From Paractinoplanes ferrugineus (lineage in GTDB: Bacteria > Actinomycetota > Actinomycetes > Mycobacteriales > Micromonosporaceae): a DNA stretch of 37,439 nucleotides. Made by a program: the position numbers and the translations under genes. Under the pieces are notes generated by a model. That model was not told where the DNA came from and did no database searches. It was given only the letters and a program-made list of their open reading frames with translations. The stretch is from positions 1 through 37,439 of the forward strand of contig NZ_BOMM01000021.1 in assembly GCF_016862195.1 (NCBI RefSeq), written 5' to 3'. Positions 23,108-31,532 of the stretch are shown here, one piece after another (the stretch's first letter is position 1; the number at the start of each line of letters is the position of its first letter).

Positions 23108-26100
23108 AGGCGGCCGTTGAGGTCGACGATCTGATCGACCCGGTCCAGGCCTTCGCGGCGATGGGTCAGGAGCAGGATCGTACGGCCGGTGGCCGCGTCC
23201 AGCAGGTCGGCCATCAGGGCCTCGGCCAGGTCTTCGTCGAGGCCCTCGGTCGGCTCGTCGAGAATCAGGATCTCCGGGTCGGCCAGCAGCGCGCGGGCCG
23301 TGACCAGGCGGCGGGCCTGACCGCCGGACATCGTGGTGCCGCCGGTGCCCAGCCAGGTGTCGAGTCCGTCCGGGAGGGTGGCCAGCCAATCGCCGAGGCG
23401 GACCCGGCCCAGCGCCGCGTGCAGGTCGGCGTCGGTGGCGGTGGGCCGGGCCAGCCGGAGGTTCGCCCGGACCGTCGACGCGAAGATGTGGCCCGTGTCG
23501 TCCCCGACCAGGACGACCCGGCCGCGAACCGCCGACTCGGGCAGGTCCCGCAGGTCTCGCCCGTCTCCGCCGAGGACGGTGCCGGCCGCGGGGTCGAGCA
23601 GGCGGGCCAGCACCGCACCGAGCGTCGACTTGCCCGACCCGGACCGACCGGTGACCGCGACCCGGGCCCCGGCCGGGAGGTCCAGGTCGAGGTCGCGCAG
23701 CACCGGCTCCCGCGCCGGGTCCCAGCCCGCGCTCAGCCCGCGCACGGTGAGGCCGCCGATCGCCCCGGCCGGCGCTGTTTCGCGCTCGGGTCGCGGTCCG
23801 GCCTCGGGTGCGCCCGAGGAGAAGCCGGCCGGGACCGGAGCGGCGGTCAGTTCGGCCAAGCGGGCGGTGGCGCCGGCGTCGCGGCGGCGGGCGATGGCGG
23901 TGTCGGGCAGGGACAGAACGGTCTCGCCGAGGGCGACCACCGCCAGGAGCAGGACGGCCGTCCACTCCGGGGTGAGGGCCGTGCCGGTCAGCGCCCAGGC
24001 GGTACCGGCCGCGGCGACGCCCCAGCCCAGGTGCGCTGTGGCGGTCGCCTGACCGGCGGTGCGGGCCGCCCGGAACTCGGCAGCGGCCAGGGCGCGGCTC
24101 CGGTGCGCCGGTACGTCGTTCGCGACCGGAAGGTCCTCCACGCCGTCGATCGTCTCCACCACGGCGTCGTTCAAACGGCCCCGGGCCGTCGCGGTGGCGT
24201 GGTCCTCGCGAGTGGTCTGCCGGGCGGCGACGGCCGGCGCGAGCACCGCCGCCACCACCAGACCGGCGGCGAGCGGGCCGGCCACCGCCGGGGCGACGGC
24301 GATCGCGGCGAGCGACACCACGGCCAGGGTCAGGACCGCGCTCGCCGCCGGAAGCCGGCCCCGGAGCAGGCCGTCGACGCGGGCGTCCACGTCGGCGGCG
24401 ATCCGGTCCAGCAGCTCGCCGCGGCGGCGCAGGCGCGGTCCGGGAACTCGGGAGACCAGGTCGGCGTAGACGCGGGCCCGGCGAGCACCGAGGCGAGCGA
24501 ACGCCGTGTCGTGCGCGACCAGACGTTCCAGATAGCGCAGCAGGGGCCGGGCCACCGCGCTGCCCCGCACCAGCACCACGGCCGCCGAGAGGGTCAGAAC
24601 CGGCGGCAGGGAAGCCGCCCGGACCAGCAGCCACGCGGCCGCCCCGGTCAGCACCACCCCGGCCAGCGACGAACCACTGCCCAGAGCAACCGCCACCGAC
24701 CGGCCCGACGCCCACCGCACTCGTCGCCGCACCGGCTCGGGGGTTGCCGCCGGCCCGTTCTCCTCGGCTTGGTCCCGCCCCGCCCCGGACCCCAGCCGAT
24801 GATCTTGCGCGGGGTGCGCGGGGTGCGCGGGGTGCGCGGGGTGCGCGGGGTGCGCGGGCTGGGCGGCGGTGGTGGTCCGGGGCGGGGCGGTCAGCGGGAC
24901 TGTCCGGTCGGCGGCGGCGAGCAGGGCCGGGCGGTGTGCGACCACCAGGATCGCGCAACCGGCGTCGGCGGCGGCCCGGAGCCGGGCTATCACCTGGCGT
25001 TCGGTGTCGGCGTCGAGGTGGGCTGTCGGTTCGTCGAGCAGCAGGGTGGTGGGGGCGGCCGAGGCGCGGTGCAGGAGAGCGGCCAGGGCCAGGCGGTGCC
25101 GCTGCCCCGCGGACACCCCGGTGCCGTGCTCACCGAGCGGGGTGTCGCCGCTCAGCTCGCCCGCCAGGCCGACCGTCGCCAGCGCCGCGTTGCGGGAGCC
25201 CGCTGACTTCACCACCCCGGCGTCCGGGGGGAAGAGGTCGGCCACCGTGCGGGCGTGCGGCAGGGTCGGGCGTTGGGGGAGGTAGAGGGTTTCCCCCGCG
25301 GTGACGGTGCCGGCGGTGGCCGGGTGCAGGCCGGCGAGCACGCGCAGGGCGGTGGTCTTGCCGGCGCCGGACGGGCCGCTGAGCGCGACGATCTCACCCG
25401 GGGCCACGGTCAGCTCGGGCAGGTCGAGGGCGTCACCGAGCGCCCCGGGATAGCCGGCGCGCAGCCCCGCCACGCCGACGCCGGGCCCGCCGACACCGGG
25501 CCCGCCGACACCGGGCCCGCCGACACCGGGCGCAGGCCCGCCGACCCGGACCGGCGCGCCCGCCCGGAGAGAGGTCGGGGCGCCCGCCTGGGGGGAGGTC
25601 GGGGCGGCGGGCTGGGGGGAGGTAGGGGTCAGGGCCTCGTCCAGGTCGGCGATCACCGCGGTGGCGGCGGTGGCGGCGTGGTAGCGGGCGGCCATCTCGC
25701 GCAGGGGGCGGTAGGCCTCGGGGGCCAGCAGGATCACCAGCAACGCCGGGGCCAGGGCGAGGTGGCCGGCGGCGACGCGGAGGCCGGCCTCCACCGCGAT
25801 CAAGCCGACGGACAGGGTGCCGACCAGATCGAGGGCGGTCGAGGACAGGAACGCGACCTTGAGGACGCGCATGGTGGCGTGCCGGTGCCGATCGGTCAGG
25901 GTCGCGATCGCTTCGGTCTGGCGCTCGGCCCGGCCGTAGATCCGAAGGGTGGGCAGGCCGCGGACGATGTCCAGGAAGTGGCCGGCCAGCCGCGCGTCGG
26001 CCTGCCAGCGCTGTTTCGCGCGGGATTCCGTCGCCCAGCCGATCAGGGCGCCCAGCAGCGGGATCAGCGGCAGGGTGGCCAGCGCGATCAGGCCCGAGGC

Positions 26101-26565
26101 CGGGTCGACGAGCACCATCACGATGATCACCAGGGGCGGGAGGACCACGCCCAGGAGCACGGCGGGGAGATAGCCGGTGAACCACGGGCGCAGCGAGTCC
26201 AGACCCGACGTCAGCACCGCGGTCAGCCGGCCCGCACCGAAGGATGCCAGCCACGCGGGGCCACGTTCCGGCACCGTCCGGAGCAGGCGCCGGCGCAGCT
26301 CGTCGGTCACCGCGGCGGCGGTTCGGGCGGCCACCGCCTGCTCCGCCCAGGACAGGGCCGCGCGGAGGGCGTACGCGGCAAGTAACAGCGCTATCGCCCA
26401 GCGGCGCTGGGCCGCGATGATCAGGGTGAGGGACGCGGCGATCGCCACGGTCGTGGCGGCCTGGGTGGCGCCCAGCGCGGCCAGGGTGACGATGCCGCGG
26501 CGGCTGGTCCGGGCGTGGCGCAGCAGGCGCGGGTCGATCGGGCCGCGCCGGGTCGACCGGGTCAT
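23086..26565 (-). CDS. cydDC: Fused CydD-CydC thiol (glutathione/cysteine) ABC exporter
   Basis: 1159-aa protein with two complete ABC half-transporters. In the CydD half, membrane helices (residues about 20-290) lead to Walker A GPSGAGKT near 395, signature VSAGQRHRL and Walker B LLLDEPTAHLD. In the CydC half, membrane helices (about 620-850) lead to Walker A GRSGSGKST near 972, signature MSGGQARRL and LILDEPTEGLD. CydDC exports reductant to the outside and is needed for bd-oxidase assembly. Two linkers are low-complexity and made of DNA tandem repeats: Pro/Gly/Val-rich before the first ATPase, and Pro-Ala-His repeats between the halves. ATG 26565 overlaps the cydB stop (ATGA). Upstream frame extension crosses cydB and was rejected. 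Confidence 0.94.
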   Translation of the reverse strand: MTRSTRRGPIDPRLLRHARTSRRGIVTLAALGATQAATTVAIAASLTLIIAAQRRWAIALLLAAYALRAALSWAEQAVAARTAAAVTDELRRRLLRTVPERGPAWLASFGAGRLTAVLTSGLDSLRPWFTGYLPAVLLGVVLPPLVIIVMVLVDPASGLIALATLPLIPLLGALIGWATESRAKQRWQADARLAGHFLDIVRGLPTLRIYGRAERQTEAIATLTDRHRHATMRVLKVAFLSSTALDLVGTLSVGLIAVEAGLRVAAGHLALAPALLVILLAPEAYRPLREMAARYHAATAATAVIADLDEALTPTSPQPAAPTSPQAGAPTSLRAGAPVRVGGPAPGVGGPGVGGPGVGGPGVGVAGLRAGYPGALGDALDLPELTVAPGEIVALSGPSGAGKTTALRVLAGLHPATAGTVTAGETLYLPQRPTLPHARTVADLFPPDAGVVKSAGSRNAALATVGLAGELSGDTPLGEHGTGVSAGQRHRLALAALLHRASAAPTTLLLDEPTAHLDADTERQVIARLRAAADAGCAILVVAHRPALLAAADRTVPLTAPPRTTTAAQPAHPAHPAHPAHPAHPAQDHRLGSGAGRDQAEENGPAATPEPVRRRVRWASGRSVAVALGSGSSLAGVVLTGAAAWLLVRAASLPPVLTLSAAVVLVRGSAVARPLLRYLERLVAHDTAFARLGARRARVYADLVSRVPGPRLRRRGELLDRIAADVDARVDGLLRGRLPAASAVLTLAVVSLAAIAVAPAVAGPLAAGLVVAAVLAPAVAARQTTREDHATATARGRLNDAVVETIDGVEDLPVANDVPAHRSRALAAAEFRAARTAGQATATAHLGWGVAAAGTAWALTGTALTPEWTAVLLLAVVALGETVLSLPDTAIARRRDAGATARLAELTAAPVPAGFSSGAPEAGPRPERETAPAGAIGGLTVRGLSAGWDPAREPVLRDLDLDLPAGARVAVTGRSGSGKSTLGAVLARLLDPAAGTVLGGDGRDLRDLPESAVRGRVVLVGDDTGHIFASTVRANLRLARPTATDADLHAALGRVRLGDWLATLPDGLDTWLGTGGTTMSGGQARRLVTARALLADPEILILDEPTEGLDEDLAEALMADLLDAATGRTILLLTHRREGLDRVDQIVDLNGRLTPSGVG
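24807..24860. repeat. 9-bp tandem repeat in the cydDC linker
   Basis: Six 9-bp units (gcgcggggt, last one imperfect) encode repeated Pro-Ala-His on the minus strand, between the CydD and CydC halves. The repeat length is a multiple of 3, so copy-number change would keep the frame. Confidence 0.9.
25474..25533. repeat. 15-bp tandem repeat in the CydD linker
   Basis: Four 15-bp units (cgccgacaccgggcc, one base different in the first and the last) encode a Gly/Val/Pro linker between the CydD membrane and ATPase domains. A further 24-bp-type repeat (encoding A-P-T-S-P-Q) lies next to it at about 25560-25630. Confidence 0.85.
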
Positions 26566-27542
26566 GACGGAACCCGTTCGCTGGCTACCCGGCGGCGGAA
26601 GACGAAGTACGAGTAGGACTGGTAGGCCAGCACGCCGGGCAGGATCACGACGCCGCACCAGGTGAGCAAAGTCAACGCCTGCGGGGTGGCGGCAGCCCCC
26701 GACCGGGTCAGCGACCAGGCCTCGTCGAGGGTGCTGTGCAGCACCACGCCGGGGTGGGCGGTCAGGACCGTCACCACGGTGCCGGCCACCGCCACCGCCG
26801 TGGTGGCGAAGGCAAGCGCCTCCCGGCCGCTGCGGGCCAGCATGCCGGCGGCCAGCGACAGCGCGGCCGCCACCAGGACCAGGCGGGACGACGTGGCGAT
26901 GCCGGCGATCACCAGCGCGGCGGCGCCGGCCGCACCGAGCCATCGGGCCAGGCCGGCCGCCCGGCGGCGGACCGGGCCGCTGGTGCGCAGGCTCAGGAAC
27001 GTGGCGCCCAGCAGCAGCGCGGCGAACAGCGCGGCGCCCGCGCCCAGCAACGCCGGCCAGGTCAGCAACGGCGACAGGCTGCGGGACAGCCCGGCGCCAC
27101 GGACCGAGCCGTCGGGGCCCAGCGCCACGCCCCGGGCGAAGACCGTGAGCAGTGCGCCCCACAGCAACACGATCGCGGCCGAGCTGGTCGCCAGGAACAG
27201 GTCGCAACGGCGCCGCCACGACGACGTGTCGACCTTTCCACGGAACTCCAGGGCGACCCCGCGCACGGCCAGCAGCAGCAACAACGCGGCCATCGGGAGG
27301 TAGAGGGCGGAGAGCAGGGCGCTGTACCACGCCGGGAAGGCGGCGAACGTCACGCCGATCGCGGCGACCAGCCAGACCTCGTTGCCGTCCCAGAACGGTC
27401 CGATCGTGCGCACGATCGCTGTTCGCTCGTGTTCGGAACGGCCGAGCAGGGGATCCAGAACTCCGACGCCGAAGTCGAAGCCCTCCAGGACGAAGAAGAG
27501 CACCCAGGCGAGTACGACGATCCAGAACCAGAAGGTGATCAC
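26562..27542 (-). CDS. cydB: Cytochrome bd ubiquinol/menaquinol oxidase subunit II
   Basis: 326-aa membrane subunit of cytochrome bd oxidase. The N-terminal FWFWIVVLAWVLFFVLEGFDFGVGVL is the diagnostic CydB block. FWDGNEVWLVAAIGVTFAAFPAWY and LYLPMAALLLLLAVRGVALEFRGK follow, and TLLTWCGVVILPGVLAYQSYSYFVFRRRV closes the protein. Length agrees with actinobacterial CydB (330-350 aa). The start is GTG 27542, with GAGGGG about 9 nt upstream on its strand. It lies 13 nt after cydA and overlaps cydDC by 4 nt, so it is in the middle of a three-gene operon. It supports CydA, which carries the haems. Confidence 0.97.
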   Translation of the reverse strand: MITFWFWIVVLAWVLFFVLEGFDFGVGVLDPLLGRSEHERTAIVRTIGPFWDGNEVWLVAAIGVTFAAFPAWYSALLSALYLPMAALLLLLAVRGVALEFRGKVDTSSWRRRCDLFLATSSAAIVLLWGALLTVFARGVALGPDGSVRGAGLSRSLSPLLTWPALLGAGAALFAALLLGATFLSLRTSGPVRRRAAGLARWLGAAGAAALVIAGIATSSRLVLVAAALSLAAGMLARSGREALAFATTAVAVAGTVVTVLTAHPGVVLHSTLDEAWSLTRSGAAATPQALTLLTWCGVVILPGVLAYQSYSYFVFRRRVASERVPS

Positions 27543-27555
27543 GGGACGGGTCCCC

Positions 27556-28920
27556 TCAGTAGACGGGCGCGGGTTCGGGGGTCTCGGCTGCCGTTTCCGG
27601 CGCGACCCGCAGGGGCCGGCGGGCGATGTGCCGGATCACCCGGAACCAGGCGACCGCCAGAATCCCGTAGATCGCGGCGAATCCGATAAGCGAGGCGAGG
27701 ACCTCGGCGCTGGTCAATCCGGGGGAGATGCCGTCGGCGACGGTGGAGATGCCGAACGCGATCCACGGCTGGCGGGCGGTCTCGGTGAAGATCCAGCCGA
27801 ACGTGTTCGCCGCCGCCAGGAGCAGCGGGATCAACGGCAACCAGCGGATCAGCCAGGTCGGGGCGGCGCGCTTGCTACGCGTACGCCACAGGTAGTAGGC
27901 GGCGATCGCGGCGGCCAGCATGCCGGCGCCGATCATGAGCCGGAACGTCCAGAAGGCGACCGGGATCATCGGTACGTAGTTTCCCGGCCCGTACTGGGCG
28001 GCGTACTGCGCCTGCAGGTCGTCGATGCCCTGCACGGTGGCCGTCGGCGAGCCCTTGGCCAGGATCGACAGCAGCCACGGGAGGTCGAGCGCGAAGGACG
28101 GCAGCGGGTGGCCGATGGTGAACAGCGAGAACGGCGCGCCCTTGGTGGTCTCGTAGAGCGCTTCGGCGGCGGCCATCTTCATCGGCTGGACCTGGGTGAT
28201 GACCTTGCCGAGGTGGTCGCCGGTCAGGGCGGTGGCGGCGCCGCCGGCCGCCATCAGCCAGGCGCCCAGCCGGGCCAGGGTGCGGTGGGCGGGCTCGGCG
28301 GCGAGGCGCCGGACCGCGATCGCCAGCAGCAGCGCACCGCCGACCATCGCGGCGCCGGCCAGGGTGTGCGGGAATGCCGCCAGGTTGACCTTGTTGAGCA
28401 GCAGCTCACGGAACGACGTGAGGTGCGCCCGCCCGGTGACCGGGTCCAGCGCGTACGCGACCGGATTCTGCATGAAGCTGTTGGCGGCCAGGATGATGAA
28501 GGCGGACAGCACGGTGCCGAGCGAGACGATCACGATGGTCGCGGCATGCAGGGCGCGGGGCAGGCGGTCCCAGCCGAAATACCAGATCGCCAGGAACGTC
28601 GCCTCGAGGAAGAACGCGAGCATGCCCTCGATGGCGAGGGTCGGCCCGAAGACGTCGCCGTAGAACTTGGCGAACGCGCTCCACCCCATGCCGAACTGGA
28701 ATTCCTGCACGAGCCCGGTGACGACACCGACGGCGAAGGTGACGATCAACAGCTTCCCGACGAACTTCGTCAGATCCAGAAAGGCCGGGCGGCGGGTACG
28801 GAGCCAGGCCAGCTCGAGCCCGGCGGCAACGGCGGCCAGCGAGATCGACAGCGGCACGAAGAAGTAGTGATAGATCGTCACGACCGCGAACTGCAGCCGG
28901 GTCAGGTCCAGCACGTCCAT
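27556..28920 (-). CDS. cydA: Cytochrome bd quinol oxidase subunit I
   Basis: 454-aa haem-bearing subunit of the high-affinity terminal oxidase that reduces O2 to water with quinol electrons at the cytoplasmic membrane. Haem ligands are present: H18 (IYHYFFVPL) for b595, H185 (FPHTL) for b558 and the Met in FWTFRLMIG. The quinol-site acids are E98 and E106 in AIEGMLAFFLEAT. The Q-loop is of the short type and contains QPMKMAAAEA (245-254). ATG 28920 has a good AGGAGG 7-8 nt upstream. It is first gene of cydA-cydB-cydDC and divergent from a blaI-like gene across a palindrome, which suggests BlaI-type control. Confidence 0.98.
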   Translation of the reverse strand: MDVLDLTRLQFAVVTIYHYFFVPLSISLAAVAAGLELAWLRTRRPAFLDLTKFVGKLLIVTFAVGVVTGLVQEFQFGMGWSAFAKFYGDVFGPTLAIEGMLAFFLEATFLAIWYFGWDRLPRALHAATIVIVSLGTVLSAFIILAANSFMQNPVAYALDPVTGRAHLTSFRELLLNKVNLAAFPHTLAGAAMVGGALLLAIAVRRLAAEPAHRTLARLGAWLMAAGGAATALTGDHLGKVITQVQPMKMAAAEALYETTKGAPFSLFTIGHPLPSFALDLPWLLSILAKGSPTATVQGIDDLQAQYAAQYGPGNYVPMIPVAFWTFRLMIGAGMLAAAIAAYYLWRTRSKRAAPTWLIRWLPLIPLLLAAANTFGWIFTETARQPWIAFGISTVADGISPGLTSAEVLASLIGFAAIYGILAVAWFRVIRHIARRPLRVAPETAAETPEPAPVY

Positions 28921-28942
28921 GAGAAAGCCTCCTCAGCGACGA

Positions 28943-28996
28943 GTACGACGCCGCGTAGTAGATACTACGCCGCGTAGTACGACGCCGTGCAGTAGA
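28943..28996. promoter_or_regulatory. BlaI-type operator shared by cydABDC and blaI-M56
   Basis: GCGTAGTA-GA-TACTACGC (28953-28970) is a perfect 8-bp inverted repeat in the 85-bp gap between cydA and the blaI-like gene. In addition a 20-bp sequence GTACGACGCCG-N3-AGTAGA is directly repeated with a 34-bp period (28943 and 28977). GTAGTA/TACTAC half-sites are typical of actinobacterial BlaI/MecI repressors. The palindrome lies about 35 nt from each start codon, so it can block both promoters. Confidence 0.78.
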
Positions 28997-29005
28997 GTGG
29001 CTCAC

Positions 29006-29353
29006 ATGGCACTGGGAGATCTCGAGCGCGAGATCATGGCGCGGCTGTGGGCCGCCGCCGAGCCGCTGACGGTGCGGCAGGTCCACGAGGCGCTGAGCCG
29101 TGATCGCGACCTCGCCTACACGACCGTCATGACCGTGCTCGACCGGCTCGCCAAGAAAGGCGTGGTGGTGCAGCAGAAGGCCGACCGGGCCTACCGCTAC
29201 GCGCCGGCCCAGACCCGCGAGGAGATGACCGCGTCGGTCATGCTCGACGCGCTCAGCGCCACCCCCGACCAGGACGCCGCCCTGGCCTACTTCGTCGGTC
29301 AGCTCCCGCCGGACGCCCTGGCCGCCGCCATCGAGGCCGCCCGGAAGAAGTGA
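29006..29353 (+). CDS. BlaI/MecI/CopY-family transcriptional repressor
   Basis: 115-aa winged-helix repressor. LGDLEREIMARLWAAAEPLTVRQVHEAL opens the wHTH at residues 3-30, and DLAYTTVMTVLDRLAKKGVVVQQKADRAYRYAPA is the recognition helix and wing. The C-terminal half (MTASVMLDALS onward) is the dimerization helix region that M56 proteases cleave in family members. ATG 29006 is chosen with a weak AGAGTGG upstream; the frame extended to 28919 would run through the operator. The stop overlaps the GTG of the M56 protease gene (GTGA), so repressor and protease are produced together. Confidence 0.93.
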   Translation: MALGDLEREIMARLWAAAEPLTVRQVHEALSRDRDLAYTTVMTVLDRLAKKGVVVQQKADRAYRYAPAQTREEMTASVMLDALSATPDQDAALAYFVGQLPPDALAAAIEAARKK

Positions 29354-30255
29354 CCGCCTTCCTGCTCGGCGCGCTGGGGCTGCTGCTCTCGCTCGTCGTC
29401 CCGGGCATCCTGGCCCGGGCGCGCTGGCCCGACCGGGCGCCGGCCGCCGCCGTGCTGCTCTGGCAGGCGATCACCCTGACCGGCGTGCTCTGCGCGCTCG
29501 GGGTGGTGCTCTCCGCCCCCGAGGAGCTGACCCGCACGTCGGGCCGGCCGATCGCCACCGCCGCCCTGATCGGCGCCCTGCTGATCGCCGCCAGCATCGT
29601 GTTGCGCCTGCTCTGGTCGCTCTACGGCGTCTCCAAACGGTCCCGGGCCCGCCGCGAGAAGCACCGCACCCTGGTCGACCTGCTCGACCGGGCGGAGCAG
29701 CGGGAGGAACTCGGCGTCGAGAACCTGCGCGTGCTCCAGGGGGCGTTGCCGCTGGCCTACTGCGTGGCCGGGGGACAGGGGCGGGTCGTGCTCAGCGACG
29801 GGGTGCTGCGGATCCTCAGCCGGCCGGAGATCGACGCGGTGCTCGCGCACGAGCAGACCCACCTGCGGCACCACCACGAGCTGGTGATGGAGTCGTTCAC
29901 CGCGTTCTACCGGGCGGTGCCCCGTCCGTTGCGCAGCCGGGCGCCGCTGGACGCCGTACACCTGCTGCTCGAGATGGTGGCCGACGATGCCGCGAGTCGC
30001 GTCGCCGGGCCCGCGCCGCTCAAGGCCGCGCTGGAGCGGCTGACCGACGCCGTCCCCCTGACGGAGGACGTCGCGCCCGATCCCAAGGGTGATGCACGCC
30101 GACGCAGGCTGACCCGGCTGGGGTCGTCGCACCACCGGTCCGTCGCCCTCGACACCGTCGCGGCGGCGGCCGCCCTGGGCCTGCTGGTGCTACCCACCGT
30201 GATACTCGTGGTGCCGTGGCTCCATGCGGCGCTGGATGAATGGCCGTTGAGATAA
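29350..30255 (+). CDS. M56-family (BlaR1/MecR1-like) membrane metalloprotease
   Basis: 301-aa membrane zinc protease. Helices are predicted near residues 3-22, 34-55 and 68-92, plus one near the C-terminus (about 268-293). The zinc site is H167-E-Q-T-H171, with the third ligand in E208-M-V-A-D212. In BlaR1/MecR1 this domain cleaves BlaI after an external penicillin-binding domain is acylated. Here that sensor domain is absent: after the last helix only about 8 residues remain. The signal must therefore be sensed by the membrane part or a partner. It is translationally coupled to the blaI-like gene by a 4-nt overlap with GTG start. Confidence 0.92.
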   Translation: MTAFLLGALGLLLSLVVPGILARARWPDRAPAAAVLLWQAITLTGVLCALGVVLSAPEELTRTSGRPIATAALIGALLIAASIVLRLLWSLYGVSKRSRARREKHRTLVDLLDRAEQREELGVENLRVLQGALPLAYCVAGGQGRVVLSDGVLRILSRPEIDAVLAHEQTHLRHHHELVMESFTAFYRAVPRPLRSRAPLDAVHLLLEMVADDAASRVAGPAPLKAALERLTDAVPLTEDVAPDPKGDARRRRLTRLGSSHHRSVALDTVAAAAALGLLVLPTVILVVPWLHAALDEWPLR

Positions 30256-30379
30256 CCCTCGGTAGCCGTGGTTGAGCATGCAGTTTCCTGGTCGTGGCCG
30301 CTTCAGTTACCGACTTGATCCGGAGTACGGTGGTCCCCGGTTCGGCAGCCCCCCATCGTCCATCCGGACGATCTGACGA

Positions 30380-30497
30380 ACCACCGCCTAATCACCGACA
30401 GGTGAACCGGGGACCCGAGCAGTTGGGGTGAAGCCGCTTCGTGCGGCCGGGCGCGCTTCCCGCCCGAACCCGTCAGCTAACCCGGTCGGCGGCGAGG
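30380..30497 (+). ncRNA. c-di-AMP (ydaO/yuaA-type) riboswitch
   Basis: The leader of the NlpC/P60 gene carries the characteristic blocks of the ydaO motif. GGGGACCCGAGCAGTTGGGG (30409-30428) is followed by TGAA, then a GCCGC-TTCG-TGCGGC hairpin, GGGCG...CGCCCG, and the conserved AACCCGTCAGCTAACCC (30467-30483). P1 pairs CCGCC (30384-30388) with GGCGG (30488-30492). In actinobacteria this class usually lies upstream of resuscitation factors and cell-wall hydrolases, and c-di-AMP binding turns the gene off. Further leader sequence from about 30256 shows no gene. Confidence 0.92.
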
Positions 30498-30519
30498 GAA
30501 GAAAGGACTACGCACCTAC

Positions 30520-31512
30520 GTGAAACGGATTGGGGCGCGTCGCGCCGCAGTTCTGCGCGGCCTCGTCAGCGCTGCCGCCGCGATCGGGGTCGTTCTCGCC
30601 GGACCCTCCGTGGCGCACGCGGCACCTTCGCCGGCCAGTGTCGAGGCCCAGATCGACAAGCAGTGGAACGAGCTCGAGCCGGTCATCGAGCAGTACAACG
30701 ACGTGCACGGCAAACTGCTCCAGAACCAGGCCCAGCAGAAGAGCCTCGCCAAACAGATCACGCCGCTCCAGGTGCAGGTGGACGTGGCGTTGGCCCAGGT
30801 GCGTGGTCTTGCGACGGACGCCTACATGCAGGGTTCGCCCAGCGCGCTGCACGCGATGCTGATCACGGGCTCGCCCACCGGGCTGACCGACAAGCTGACC
30901 TACCTCGATCAGCTTGCCCGGCACCAGCAGGAACAGATCGCCGGCGTCGCCAAGTTGCGCGACAAGTACACCGGCATCAAGTCCGATCTGGACCTGCTGA
31001 CCACCTCGATCGCGGCGCGCGACGCCGACCTGGCCAAGAAGAAGACGGCGATCGAGAAGAAGATCAACGACCTGCAGAAGCTACGGATCCAGGCGTACGG
31101 TACGGCGGACGTGTCCGACGGCCCGTACAAGACCGGTCCGTGTCCCGTCACCTACACCAACGACAAGGGCGGCCGGGCGGCGCAGCGTGCGTGCGACCTC
31201 CTCGGCAAGCCCTACGTCTTCGGTTCCGAGGGCCCGAACAGCTACGACTGCTCGGGTCTGACGAAAGAGGCGTGGGCCAGCGTCGGCGTCAACCTCGACC
31301 ACTACACGAAAGACCAGTGGAACGAGGGCAAGGCGGTGTCACGCGACGACCTTCAGCCGGGCGACCTGGTCTTCTACTACCCGGGCAGCCTCCACCACGT
31401 GGCCATCTACATCGGTGGCGGCATGGTGGTGCATGCTCCGCACACGGGCGACCATGTGCGGATGGCGACGATCGAACGGGGCCCGATCGCGGGTTACCGC
31501 CGACCGGGCTGA
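30520..31512 (+). CDS. Secreted NlpC/P60 peptidoglycan endopeptidase (RipA-like)
   Basis: 330-aa exported cell-wall hydrolase. The signal peptide spans residues 1-34 (RRAAVLRGLVSAAAAIGVVLA, cleavage after AHA). A long coiled coil (about 45-200) with many Lys, Gln and Leu resembles the autoregulatory N-terminal helix of RipA-type enzymes. The NlpC/P60 domain (about 222-330) has catalytic Cys244 in YDCSGL, His293 in HHVAIYIGGG and the third His shortly after. It should cut D-Glu-mDAP bonds in peptidoglycan. GTG 30520 is the start, with GAAAGGAC about 11 nt upstream. The leader contains a c-di-AMP riboswitch, and a strong terminator follows. It stands alone. Confidence 0.95.
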   Translation: MKRIGARRAAVLRGLVSAAAAIGVVLAGPSVAHAAPSPASVEAQIDKQWNELEPVIEQYNDVHGKLLQNQAQQKSLAKQITPLQVQVDVALAQVRGLATDAYMQGSPSALHAMLITGSPTGLTDKLTYLDQLARHQQEQIAGVAKLRDKYTGIKSDLDLLTTSIAARDADLAKKKTAIEKKINDLQKLRIQAYGTADVSDGPYKTGPCPVTYTNDKGGRAAQRACDLLGKPYVFGSEGPNSYDCSGLTKEAWASVGVNLDHYTKDQWNEGKAVSRDDLQPGDLVFYYPGSLHHVAIYIGGGMVVHAPHTGDHVRMATIERGPIAGYRRPG

Positions 31513-31532
31513 GCATTCGGTTACTCCTCGAG

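Noticed and set aside
22621..25206. 861-aa plus-strand frame opposite cydDC
   Set aside because: Low-complexity Arg/Gly/Gln-rich sequence without domain features; it is antisense to a well-defined ABC transporter.
24807..25533. CRISPR-like repeats
   Set aside because: The units are 9 and 15 bp, directly adjacent without spacers and within a coding region, so they are simple tandem repeats.
26566..27330. N-terminal extension of the cydDC frame
   Set aside because: It overlaps all of the cydB helices in another frame and is Arg/Pro/Gly-rich; ATG 26565 overlaps the cydB stop and begins the true CydD.
28921..29005. Rex-type redox operator before cydA
   Set aside because: No TTGTGA-like half-sites were found; the only strong dyad is the GTAGTA/TACTAC palindrome.
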